Shown here: positions 49,067 through 57,354 of the stretch, piece after piece
Position numbering within the stretch: the first letter of the stretch is position 1
How the letters are laid out: each line of letters opens with the position of its first letter
Assembly (NCBI RefSeq): GCF_038957035.1
Contig: NZ_CP152412.1
Coordinates: 6,072,501-6,136,500 of the forward strand
Source of the DNA: Bradyrhizobium sp. B097
Lineage (GTDB): Bacteria; Pseudomonadota; Alphaproteobacteria; Rhizobiales; Xanthobacteraceae
Direction of reading: 5' to 3'
DNA length: 64,000 nt
Position numbers and translations under genes: made by a program
The notes under the pieces: generated by a model
What the model saw: only the letters and a program-made list of their open reading frames with translations
The model's database searches: none
What the model was told of the DNA's origin: nothing

Positions 49067-49707
49067 GCGGAAACTCTCGATACAGGGGTCAATTCAGGCG
49101 CGGGATGGCGAAACAGCATGCGCGCGGAAAGCCCCGCGATCGTCTGAGCGATCGCCTTTGCCGCGTCGGAGTCCGGGGCTGCTTCGGGCGCCAGCGGACC
49201 AACCAGCGCCTCCATGAAGGCGCCGGCCACGCAGGATGCCGCGACATTCGCATCGATATCGACGAACTCGCCGTTGGCGATGCCGCGCCGAACCAGCCTT
49301 GCGATCTGGTCGGCCAAGGCCGCCCGGTATTTCAGGCGCGCCGCGTCGATCTCGGGCTCACAGGGTTCGGCGATCAACGCATAGGCCAGACGGCGGCCGC
49401 GCATCGCCCGGACCGAGAAGGTGTAGATCGCGTCCACCAGACACTGGGACGCGGATCCCTCCGCCTCGACGATCGCGGCGACAACGGCCACCTCGCGCTC
49501 GGAAACCAGGGCGAGCACCTGCGCGTAGAGGTCCGCCTTCGAGTCGAAGTAACGATACACGCTGCCCGTGGCCACGCCGGCCCGTGAGGCGATCAGGGCG
49601 ATCTGGGCGTCCTTCCACCCACTCAGCGCCACGGCGTCCCTGGCGGCATCCAGAATGCGGGCCTTGGTCTCGACGAGTTGGTTGAGGCGAACCGCCGCGA
49701 TTGCCAT
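49063..49707 (-). CDS. TetR-family transcriptional regulator
   Basis: The 214-residue protein has a TetR helix-turn-helix (KARILDAARDAVALSGW, IASRAGVATGSVYRYFDSKADLYAQVL) and a diverged ligand-binding domain. It is the first gene of the four-gene operon, so it likely represses that operon and itself. ATTCATGAAT at 49719-49728 just upstream is a short palindrome that could be part of its operator. Confidence 0.9.
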   Translation of the reverse strand: MAIAAVRLNQLVETKARILDAARDAVALSGWKDAQIALIASRAGVATGSVYRYFDSKADLYAQVLALVSEREVAVVAAIVEAEGSASQCLVDAIYTFSVRAMRGRRLAYALIAEPCEPEIDAARLKYRAALADQIARLVRRGIANGEFVDIDANVAASCVAGAFMEALVGPLAPEAAPDSDAAKAIAQTIAGLSARMLFRHPAPELTPVSRVSA

Positions 49708-50002
49708 CGTGAACCTTAATTCATGAATACAGGATCATAATTCATATTCGGTCGAATGGCGGTATCTGTCAAGCAGCCACGGGGGGGCGGCCCGAGGTCG
49801 CAGGACGGCGCACCCCGCCCGCGGACGCTGCACCTCGGCTTGCAGGACCAATGATCGTCGGAGACTTGCCGTGCCACGCGCATGCAGGAACAGGCCTCGG
49901 CGTCACCCGCAAGCCGGCAAATGCACGCCCGGCAAATCGCCCGCTGAACGCCCAGAACCCGGACCGGCGTGACATCGAACCAAACCATCAGGCACCAAAG
50001 CA
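49708..50002. other. Intergenic stretch upstream of the TetR operon
   Basis: This interval of about 295 bp should contain the promoter of the TetR-led operon at its left end (AT-rich, 49710-49755, with ATTCATGAAT and a repeated AATTCAT). The rest is GC-rich, and the open frames on both strands have no ribosome binding site or recognisable motif. Confidence 0.5.
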
Positions 50003-50033
50003 AAAGGCCCGATCGCGATGCGATCGGGCCTTT
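50003..50033 (-). terminator. Rho-independent terminator after hpnG
   Basis: AAAGGCCCGATCG and CGATCGGGCCTTT form a perfect 13-bp stem with a 5-base loop. On the minus strand it is followed by TTGCTTTGG, so it closes the hpnC-hpnD-hpnE-shc-hpnG operon. It can also work on the plus strand (ATTTTGG follows). Confidence 0.9.
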
Positions 50034-50092
50034 ATTTTGGGCTTGATTGTTTTGAGTCTGGTGCGGCGCCGTCCCGGCCCGGGACAGCTGGA

Positions 50093-50848
50093 TCAGGCCG
50101 CCTTCGCCACCAGGACGTCGTCCACCGGCATCAGCACGTCGCTGCCGAGCAGGAAGCCGCGGCAGCTGCGCAGCGAGCGCAGCGCGCGATTGAAATCGAT
50201 TCCGGTCGACACCAGCGCCCGCAGCGTCCGCGGATTGCGCACGATGCCGCGCAGCACCTTGCGCAGGTCGATGTCGCCGTTCGGCTTCACCGCGGATTTC
50301 GCAAGCTCGGGCAGCGCCCGGTGCGCGGGATCGCTGATCACGCGCAGCGCGGCGAACGGAACGCCCGCCTTGGCGGCATAGGCTGCCGCGATGTGGCTTT
50401 CCATGTCGACTGCGGCTGCGCCCGTCATCGAGCGCAGGGCGGCCTTGCAGGCCTTCGCCGCGATCACCTGTTCGACGCCGGCAAGCCCGCCGCGGACGAT
50501 CCGGCGGCGCTTCAGCGCGGCGCTCGCGATCATCTCTTCGTTCAGGGCGGATGCGGCCAGGAAACGGGTATCGCCGGACATCACTTCGGTCGCGACCACG
50601 ACGTCGCCCGACTTCAGCGACGGATCGAGCCCGCCGGCCACGCCGAACGAAATCACGCCACGGAAGCTCGTCGGATCCAGCGTCGCCAGCAATTCACGCA
50701 GCTGCTGCGGATCGCTCGAGCTGCAGATCACGATCATGCCGGGACCGGCTGCGATGCGGGCCTCCTGCACCAATCCAGTCACAATCAATACCGGCCGAGG
50801 ATCAATTCTACTGCCCACGGTCTCGGCGGCCCCCGCCTCAACAATCAC
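50093..50848 (-). CDS. hpnG: HpnG, adenosylhopane nucleoside phosphorylase
   Basis: HpnG removes adenine from adenosylhopane to give phosphoribosylhopane. The 251-residue protein belongs to the purine nucleoside phosphorylase/nucleosidase fold: GVISFGVAGGLDPSLKSGDVVVA, AAAVDMESHIAAAYAAKAGVPFAALRVISD (with the MES motif). It overlaps the shc stop by ATGA and is followed by a strong terminator. It is the last gene of the squalene-hopene operon. Confidence 0.93.
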   Translation of the reverse strand: MIVEAGAAETVGSRIDPRPVLIVTGLVQEARIAAGPGMIVICSSSDPQQLRELLATLDPTSFRGVISFGVAGGLDPSLKSGDVVVATEVMSGDTRFLAASALNEEMIASAALKRRRIVRGGLAGVEQVIAAKACKAALRSMTGAAAVDMESHIAAAYAAKAGVPFAALRVISDPAHRALPELAKSAVKPNGDIDLRKVLRGIVRNPRTLRALVSTGIDFNRALRSLRSCRGFLLGSDVLMPVDDVLVAKAA

Positions 50849-52806
50849 ATCCCGACCCCTACCACCCTGCTATTGGTGCTTCTCAAATTCCGATACCGCG
50901 CCAGCGCCCAGAGCGGAAAGAACTTCGAGTAGCCATGATATCGCAAGTAAAATACCCGCGGAAACCCCGTAGCTGTGTATCGCTGCTCGTCCCACAGCCC
51001 TTTTTCCGTCTGTGTTGCCTTTAGGTACTCCACCCCCCGCGCAACGGCGGGATTTTCGACCTCTCCGGCCGCCATCAATCCAAGCAAGGCCCATGCCGTT
51101 TGCGAGGAGGTCGACGGCGCAACTTCATAACCCTTGTAATCCAGCCGGTAACTGACGGCGTCCTCGCCCCAGCCGCCGTCCTGATTCTGGACTGACGCCA
51201 GCCAATCGACCGCTTTCCGAATCATCGGGTCGTTGCGATCGACCCCTGCGACATTTAGCGCGGAGAGCACCGACCAGGTGCCGTAGACGTAATTCAGGCC
51301 CCAGCGGCCGTACCAGGAGCCCTCGGCCAGCTGGGTGCGGCGCAGATAGGCAACGCCGTCGGCCATCGCCTTGTTGCTCTCCGCGGTCTCGCCGAGCTGG
51401 CCCAGCATCGAGATGCAGCGCGCCGTGACATCCTCGGTCGGCGGATCGAGCAAGGCGCCGTGATCGGAGAACGGGATGTTGTTGAGGTAATATTCGAGGT
51501 TGTTGGCGTCGAACGCCGCCCAGCCGCCGTCGCGGCTCTGCAGCCCCTCGATCCACTCGCGGCCGCGCGCGATCGCCTCGTCATATTCCCTGGTTCCGCT
51601 ATGACGCCGCACGCGGTCCATCGCCATCACGACCACGGCGGTGTCGTCGAGATCGGGATAGTGATCGTTGTTGTACTGGAACGCCCAGCCGCCGGGGCGG
51701 ACATCCGGCGCTTTGACCGCCCAGTCGCCCTTCAGCTCCAGCACCTGGCGCGGCTTCAGCCAGTCGAGGCCCTGCTTGGCCTTGGCGAGCGTATCCTCGC
51801 CGCCCGCTTCCTGCAGCGCATGACAGGTCAGCGCGGTGTCCCACACCGGCGAGACGCAGGGCTGGCAATAGGCCTCGTCGTCGCGGATCACGAGCAGCTT
51901 GTCGATGCCGCGGCGGGTGACGGCGCGCGGCGGGAAATCCTCGTCCTTGCCGAGAGCCTCATACATCATGACGATGTTGGCCATCGGCGGATAGATCGCG
52001 CCCATGCCGTCTTCGCCGTTCAACCGCTCTTCGGTGAAGGCGAGCGCGGCGTCGATCGCGCGCTGGCGCAGGCGCTTCGGAAACATCGGCTCGATCACGC
52101 GCAGCACGGCGTCGAGCGAGCGGAACAGATAGAACCAGCTCGCGCTCTGATGCGGCGCCTTCGGCGCCATGCGGACTGATCTCGGATCCTCCAGGAACAG
52201 TTCGTCGATGCCGACGCCCTTCGGATTCTTGGCGCGCGGCTTCAGCGCGGCGAGCACCATCAGCGGCACCATGGTGGTGCGCGCCCAGTAGGAGATCTTG
52301 TTGATGTGGAACGGCGACCACATCGGCAGCAGCATGATCTCGATCGGCAGCACCGGCGTCGCGCGCCAGGTCACGACGCCATAGAGCGCGAGCAGGAAGC
52401 GCGTGAACACGTTGCTGCCCGAGGCTCCGCCGCGCGAACGGATCGCCTCGCGCGCCCGCACCATGTGCGGCGCGTCGACGGAATCGCCGATCATCTTCAG
52501 CGCGAAGTACGACTTCACGCTGGCGCTCATGTCGAACGGGCCGTCATGCACCAGCGGCCAGCCGCCATGCGCGCCCTGGACGCGGCGCAGATAGTTGCCG
52601 AGCTTGGCCTCGAGCGCGGCGTCGACGGGCTCGGCCAGATAGTGACGCAGCAGGATGTACTCGGCCGGAATGGTGCTGTCGGCCTCGAGCTCGAATATCC
52701 AGTGCCCGTCGGACTGGCGATAGCCGAGCAGCGCTTCGGTTGCCTTGGAGATGCTCTTCTCCAGCGCGACCGGATCGACTGCGACGCTGTGATTTCTCGA
52801 AAGCAT
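50845..52806 (-). CDS. shc: Squalene-hopene cyclase
   Basis: Shc (HpnF) cyclises squalene to hopene and diplopterol on the membrane. The 653-residue protein has the catalytic DLDDTA motif (DLDD at 385-388) and several QW repeats (QSDGHWIFEL, QSRDGGWAAFD, QNQDGGWGE). The ATG at 52806 (MLSRNHSVAV) was chosen from GAGCGA spacing; another ATG lies seven codons upstream. About 165 bp separate it from hpnE, the only long gap in the operon. Confidence 0.95.
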   Translation of the reverse strand: MLSRNHSVAVDPVALEKSISKATEALLGYRQSDGHWIFELEADSTIPAEYILLRHYLAEPVDAALEAKLGNYLRRVQGAHGGWPLVHDGPFDMSASVKSYFALKMIGDSVDAPHMVRAREAIRSRGGASGSNVFTRFLLALYGVVTWRATPVLPIEIMLLPMWSPFHINKISYWARTTMVPLMVLAALKPRAKNPKGVGIDELFLEDPRSVRMAPKAPHQSASWFYLFRSLDAVLRVIEPMFPKRLRQRAIDAALAFTEERLNGEDGMGAIYPPMANIVMMYEALGKDEDFPPRAVTRRGIDKLLVIRDDEAYCQPCVSPVWDTALTCHALQEAGGEDTLAKAKQGLDWLKPRQVLELKGDWAVKAPDVRPGGWAFQYNNDHYPDLDDTAVVVMAMDRVRRHSGTREYDEAIARGREWIEGLQSRDGGWAAFDANNLEYYLNNIPFSDHGALLDPPTEDVTARCISMLGQLGETAESNKAMADGVAYLRRTQLAEGSWYGRWGLNYVYGTWSVLSALNVAGVDRNDPMIRKAVDWLASVQNQDGGWGEDAVSYRLDYKGYEVAPSTSSQTAWALLGLMAAGEVENPAVARGVEYLKATQTEKGLWDEQRYTATGFPRVFYLRYHGYSKFFPLWALARYRNLRSTNSRVVGVGM

Positions 52807-52971
52807 TTCGCTCGATATCCTCTTCATTGCGGACCGGCTGATCGAAAGCCGCGGCCCGCTCCAGAGCATGGTCCGATTGCATCGGATCACGCTCTTGTCC
52901 GTTTGTTTGGTCGCGTTTTCTTCACGCGAACCGGTAACCACCTCGCTCGAAAACGCTCCAACAGGTCGAAT

Positions 52972-54222
52972 CTAACGCCTGGCCAGAACCAGATCTGCGG
53001 CGCGATCACCCGACCGCACCGACCCCTCGATGGTTGCCGGCAACCCGGTAGCAGTCCAGTCGCCGGCAAGGAACAGGTTTTTTTGCGCCGTCGCGGGCCC
53101 CGGACGCAGGGCGTTCTGCTCCGGCGTCGCCTCAAATGTGGCGCGGCGCTCGCGCACGATCTGCCACGGCGGCAGGTCGCCGGAAACGCCGGATGCCTTG
53201 CAGATGTCCCTCCAGATCGCCTGCGCGAGCTCCTCGCGCGGCATGTCGACCAGGCGGTCGCCGTTGCTGATCGTCACCGAAAGCCGCTGCGGGAACGCGA
53301 ACAGCCACTCCACGAGGCCGCCGACCACGCCGACAATGGGCGCAGCGTCGCGCGGCGGATCGACGCGGAAATGCGCGTTCACGATGGCGCGGAATCTGGT
53401 CGGGGTTTTCAGGCCGGGCAGCAGGGTTGCGGCCGCGCGCGGCGGCACCGCGAGCACCACGGCATCGTCGGCCGCCAGCGCGATCTTGTCGCCACCGCCG
53501 AAGTCGAGCTCACCGATGCGATCACCCGACATGCCAAGCGTACGCAATTCGTGACTGAACTGGACGCTGTGGCCCCGCTCCTGCAACAGCTTCACGGCCG
53601 GCTCGATCAGCACCGAGCTCAGGCCGTCGCGCGCGATCAGCGGACGGCAGGCCTGCCCGCCGGCGAGCAGCGTCTCGCGCACGATGGCGCCGGCAAGCCC
53701 GGCCGAGCCCTCCGGCGGATCGACGTTCAACGCGGCGAGCAGCAGCGGCTGCACCAGGCGGTCATACAGCGTGCCCTTGCAGGGAATGGTGTTGCCGACC
53801 AGCGCCTCGGTGCCGGCCCAGGCCAGCGGCGCCAATGCGAGATAATCGCGCAAGGTCGTGTCGGGGACGCGGCGCGCCTCGTCGAACACCCACAGCGGCA
53901 GGCGGGAATCGCCGAGATCGAGCTGCCAGCGCTGGCCGGTGGCCAGATCGACGAACGGAAACTGCGCGCGCGCAGGTCCCACGAGGCCGGCCTCGGTGCC
54001 GATCGAACGCGCGTAGCTTAGCGCGTGGCGGTTGCCCGACAGCAGCAGATGGTTGCCGTTGTCGATGGTGAGATTGGTGGCGGCGTCGAAATAGGAGCGG
54101 CAGCGGCCGCCGGCCTGCTGCGTCGCCTCGTGGACGGCAACCTTGTAGCCGCCATTGGCGAGCCGCACGGCCGCGGAGAGGCCGGAAATACCGGCACCGA
54201 TGATATGAACGGTCTTTTGCAT
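52972..54222 (-). CDS. hpnE: HpnE, FAD-dependent squalene-forming desaturase-like enzyme
   Basis: HpnE reduces hydroxysqualene to squalene in the HpnCDE pathway. The 416-residue protein has the N-terminal FAD dinucleotide motif IIGAGISGLSAAVRLA (Gly9, Gly11, Gly14), EATQQAGGRCRS, and the C-terminal FAD-binding end LFLAGDWTATGLPATIEGSVRSG. It shares one base with the hpnD stop (TGATG), indicating translational coupling. Confidence 0.94.
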   Translation of the reverse strand: MQKTVHIIGAGISGLSAAVRLANGGYKVAVHEATQQAGGRCRSYFDAATNLTIDNGNHLLLSGNRHALSYARSIGTEAGLVGPARAQFPFVDLATGQRWQLDLGDSRLPLWVFDEARRVPDTTLRDYLALAPLAWAGTEALVGNTIPCKGTLYDRLVQPLLLAALNVDPPEGSAGLAGAIVRETLLAGGQACRPLIARDGLSSVLIEPAVKLLQERGHSVQFSHELRTLGMSGDRIGELDFGGGDKIALAADDAVVLAVPPRAAATLLPGLKTPTRFRAIVNAHFRVDPPRDAAPIVGVVGGLVEWLFAFPQRLSVTISNGDRLVDMPREELAQAIWRDICKASGVSGDLPPWQIVRERRATFEATPEQNALRPGPATAQKNLFLAGDWTATGLPATIEGSVRSGDRAADLVLARR

Positions 54223-55058
54223 CAGATGATCGCGTAACGAAGAAGAATGCCGATCTTGGCTGCCTTGGACACACGCACCGGCTCACGCGGAGCGGCGAAG
54301 CCTCGCGCGATCAGGAGATCGAGGATCGCGCGGTAGTATTTCGACATGATCCGCGGCGCGCGCACGGCGCGGCGCGAATTGCGCTTCATGATCTCGTCGG
54401 ACTTCTGGAAGTGCATCTTGGCGCGCTCGGCAAGCGGCGCGCATACTTTCGGCAGCGCGCGGTCGGCGGTGACGCGGGCCGGATCATTGTTGGTGATGCC
54501 GGCGTGCCAGAGCCATTCGCGCGGCAGATAGAGCCGGCCGAGACCGGCATCCTCGTCGATGTCGCGCAGGATGTTGGTGAGCTGCAGCGCGCGGCCGAGA
54601 TGGTAGGCGAGCTGGATGCCGTCCTCCTCGGGCAGGCCGAACACGCGCACCGACAGCCGGCCGACCGCGCTCGCGACGCGATCGCAATACAAATCGAGCG
54701 TCGCAAGATCGGGCGCGCGGATGTCCTGCGGCACGTCCATCTCCATGCCGTCGACGATCGCGACGAAATCCTCGCGCTTCAGGCCGAAGGCCTTCACCGA
54801 CGCGACATAGTCCCTCAGCCGCTCCGGCGGATGCCCCGCATAGAGCGCATCGATATCTTCGCGCCACCGCTGCAAGGCGGCCAGGCGCTCCGGCCGCGGA
54901 CCGTCGGAATCGGCGATGTCGTCGACCTGCCGGCAGAAGCTGTAGATCTGGAACATCGCCTCGCGCTGCGCGTGCGGCAGGATGCGCATCGCGGCATAGA
55001 ACGAGCTGCCCGACGCGGTGCTTCCATAATTTGCGTTGGCCGCCGCCTCAGCACTCAT
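54222..55058 (-). CDS. hpnD: HpnD, presqualene diphosphate synthase
   Basis: HpnD condenses two farnesyl diphosphates to presqualene diphosphate. The 278-residue protein has both prenyl-diphosphate Asp motifs of the squalene/phytoene synthase family: DDIAD (Asp46, Asp50) and NILRDIDED (Asp166, Asp170), plus GRLYLP. It overlaps hpnC by ATGA and hpnE by one base. HpnC and HpnD are paralogues; the order hpnC-hpnD-hpnE supports the naming. Confidence 0.94.
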   Translation of the reverse strand: MSAEAAANANYGSTASGSSFYAAMRILPHAQREAMFQIYSFCRQVDDIADSDGPRPERLAALQRWREDIDALYAGHPPERLRDYVASVKAFGLKREDFVAIVDGMEMDVPQDIRAPDLATLDLYCDRVASAVGRLSVRVFGLPEEDGIQLAYHLGRALQLTNILRDIDEDAGLGRLYLPREWLWHAGITNNDPARVTADRALPKVCAPLAERAKMHFQKSDEIMKRNSRRAVRAPRIMSKYYRAILDLLIARGFAAPREPVRVSKAAKIGILLRYAII

Positions 55059-55933
55059 GCCCCTGCCGCCGTCTTGGAGACCGCCCGCCGTCCGATCGCC
55101 CGCCGCGCGGTTTCGCCGGCGACGCCGCCGAGGCTCTGCAGCAGCAATTCGACCGGGCTCAGATGCACGCGCTCGCTGAGCGGATCGCGCACCTTAAGCA
55201 GGTTGACGATCTTGTCGGCAAACGCCTGGATCACCGATATCTCGAGCCCGAGCCGGAAATCCTTCACTTCGGCGGCGAGCGACTTGCTCTGGTCGAGCAG
55301 CGCCGCGGTGCGCAGCGCCAGCGCCTGCAGGCATTTGAGCAGGGCCGGCTGCGACTTCGCCTCGCCGAGCATCTCGACGGTCGCACCCGTAGCGGCCAGC
55401 GCATCGCGCGGCAGATAGACGCGGTTCAGGTTGCGGTAGTCCTTGCCGCAATCCTGGAGATGATTGTTGATCTGCAGGCCAGCGCAGAGCGCATCCGACG
55501 CTGCCCAGGTCGAGGTGTCCTCGCCATGGACGTCGAGCATGAAGCGCCCGACAGGCATCGCCGAGTACCGGCAATAGTCGATCACGTCCTCCCAGTTCTC
55601 GTAACGCAACTTGGTGACGTCGAGGCGGAACGCTACCAGCACGTCGAGTGCGTGCCGCGGCGGCATGCCGCGCTCGGCAAAGGCGCGGCGCAGGCTGACG
55701 GCCTCCTTCTGGCTATCGCCATTGCCGAGCAGCTCGGCCTCCATGAGGTCGAGATAGCGCAGCTTCTCTTCGGCGGGCAGCGTGGCGTGATCGGCGATAT
55801 CGTCGGCGGTGCGGACGAAATTATAGAAGGCCAGGATCAGGGCACGATGCCGCGGATGAATGATCCACGACGCGACCGGAAAATTCTCGTCGCGGTGGGT
55901 CTTTCCGGATCGCAGGTCGCTCGCGGTGGTCAT
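55055..55933 (-). CDS. hpnC: HpnC, hydroxysqualene synthase
   Basis: HpnC converts presqualene diphosphate to hydroxysqualene. The 292-residue protein is a squalene/phytoene synthase homologue with DDIAD (Asp44-Asp48) and NHLQDCGKD (Asp161, Asp165) and RVYLP. It is the first gene of the hpnC-hpnD-hpnE-shc-hpnG operon; the promoter must lie in the 196-bp gap upstream (55934-56129), in which I see no clear regulator site. Confidence 0.94.
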   Translation of the reverse strand: MTTASDLRSGKTHRDENFPVASWIIHPRHRALILAFYNFVRTADDIADHATLPAEEKLRYLDLMEAELLGNGDSQKEAVSLRRAFAERGMPPRHALDVLVAFRLDVTKLRYENWEDVIDYCRYSAMPVGRFMLDVHGEDTSTWAASDALCAGLQINNHLQDCGKDYRNLNRVYLPRDALAATGATVEMLGEAKSQPALLKCLQALALRTAALLDQSKSLAAEVKDFRLGLEISVIQAFADKIVNLLKVRDPLSERVHLSPVELLLQSLGGVAGETARRAIGRRAVSKTAAGA

Positions 55934-56129
55934 GGGAAATTTGGGCTACACTGGTCATGGCACGACGCAGGCGCGGACGGTCAGGCGCATGCGGGGGATT
56001 TGCGAGCCCCATATAGGGGAATACGCCACCAAAACCAATGCTATCTGTGACCGCCAGCATATGTAACCGCGGCCGGCATGGCTGCCAGCCGCGGCATTGA
56101 TAGCGGTCCCTTGAGACCTGAATTCGGTC

Positions 56130-56366
56130 TTATTGGCCGTGGGTCTTCAGCACCTGGTCGCAGGCGGCGCTGATCTTGCTGCGGTTCTGCTGCAGGCAGG
56201 CGAGGATGGTGAAGTCGCCCTGATCGATCACGGCGCGGCAGTGACGCTGCACGTCGCGCGTGCAGGCCTTCTGCTCATCGGGCGTACCGCGCCCTTGCTG
56301 CTGGGCGAAGGCGCTAGACGAGAGCGGGATCGACAACAGGGCAACAGCCAGGAGAAATTTACGCAT
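56130..56366 (-). CDS. Small exported four-cysteine protein
   Basis: The 78-residue product has a signal peptide (MRKFLLAVALLSIPLSSSAFA) and a mature part with four Cys (35, 43, 57 and 69) spaced C-x7-C-x13-C-x11-C (KACTRDVQRHCRAV, ILACLQQNRSKISAACD). This resembles Cys-rich-repeat periplasmic proteins, likely disulfide-bonded. It is a single gene upstream of hpnC on the same strand. Function unknown. Confidence 0.8.
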   Translation of the reverse strand: MRKFLLAVALLSIPLSSSAFAQQQGRGTPDEQKACTRDVQRHCRAVIDQGDFTILACLQQNRSKISAACDQVLKTHGQ

Positions 56367-56756
56367 CGTATTCCTTCATTTCCGACAGCAGAAAATCTGT
56401 TCCCGAAACGCGTTTCGGCATGGCCGGGACGGATTTTGGGGATTGCAGACGCCACGTAACGCGGCAACGGATTGACGACAAGCACTGCTAAATGCGGCTA
56501 AATTTGCGGCGCTGTAAACCCCCGATTAAGCCATTGATTTAACACAAGGATTCATGCCATCACTTTGTCGCGTTTGGGTATTGCGGATCATACTCGCGCA
56601 AAGCTACATGCCATCATGAGGCCAATGGTTTCTGATTCTGTTCGATGACAACTGGGCTCGCGCACGCCGCTTCTGTCGTTTGAACCTAACATTCTTGGGT
56701 GACACTAAACCTTCGATGCGGCGAGACGCTTTCTTGCGAAAGAAGCGTTGATTTTG
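56367..56756. other. Intergenic stretch between two small exported-protein genes
   Basis: About 390 bp separate the divergent four-Cys protein gene and the 57-kb exported protein gene. The middle (56460-56600) is AT-richer and must hold the promoters. I see no hairpin, repeat, FixK or LexA box, and no convincing open frame. Confidence 0.5.
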
Positions 56757-57275
56757 ATGGGAAAATTCACAATGAAACTGTTTGGTTCCAGCCTTTATGG
56801 TCAGGCCCTCAGAGCCGTGGGCGTCGGCGCCGCACTGATGCTGTCGGCCTCCGCGGTCCATGCCCAGGCCAACGGTCCGTTTGCCGGTTTTGCCGGCTCG
56901 TGGACCGGAACGGGCACGGTGGCGTTGTCCAACGGCACGACCGAACGGATTCGTTGCAAGGCGGATTACAAGGTCGCGCCATCGGGCATGAACCTGAAGC
57001 AGTCGCTGCATTGCGCCAGCGACAGCTACAAGTTCGACCTCTCCAGCGACGTCACCAGCCAGGGCGACCGGATCTCCGGCAACTGGAGCGAGGCAAGCCG
57101 CAACATCTTCGGTAATTTGCAGGGCACCGCAGGCGGCGGGCGGATCGACGTGTTCGTCGAGGCCTCCGGCTTTGCCGCCAACCTGAACCTGCAGACCAAC
57201 GGCTCCAAGCAGGTCGTGCAGATCGATTCCAAGGGTGAGATCCGCGGCGTCACGATCACGATGACGAAGACCTGA
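56757..57275 (+). CDS. Small exported protein of unknown function
   Basis: The product (172 residues from the ATG at 56757, 167 from the ATG at 56772) has a signal peptide (AVGVGAALMLSASAVHAQA) and a beta-strand-rich mature domain (FAGSWTGTGTVALSNGTTERIRCKADY, SGNWSEASRNIFGNLQG, ITMTKT) with two Cys. It resembles lipid-binding-like periplasmic barrels common in Rhizobiales, without an assigned role. A strong bidirectional terminator follows. Confidence 0.78.
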   Translation: MGKFTMKLFGSSLYGQALRAVGVGAALMLSASAVHAQANGPFAGFAGSWTGTGTVALSNGTTERIRCKADYKVAPSGMNLKQSLHCASDSYKFDLSSDVTSQGDRISGNWSEASRNIFGNLQGTAGGGRIDVFVEASGFAANLNLQTNGSKQVVQIDSKGEIRGVTITMTKT

Positions 57276-57302
57276 CGTTCCCGACCGATTTCGCCGGCCA
57301 AT

Positions 57303-57347
57303 AAAAAGGCCCGGTTCCGAACGCCCCGGAACCGGGCCTTTTATTTT
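57303..57347. terminator. Bidirectional rho-independent terminator
   Basis: AAAGGCCCGGTTCC and GGAACCGGGCCTTT form a perfect 14-bp stem around a 9-base loop, with TATTTT on the plus side and a T-rich flank (TTTTAT) on the minus side. It separates the converging exported-protein gene and the MMPL transporter gene. Confidence 0.9.
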
Positions 57348-57354
57348 CGATCAA

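Noticed and set aside
52306..54021. A 571-codon plus-strand frame across shc and hpnE
   Set aside because: It spans two real genes and their gap, has no homology signal and no ribosome binding site.
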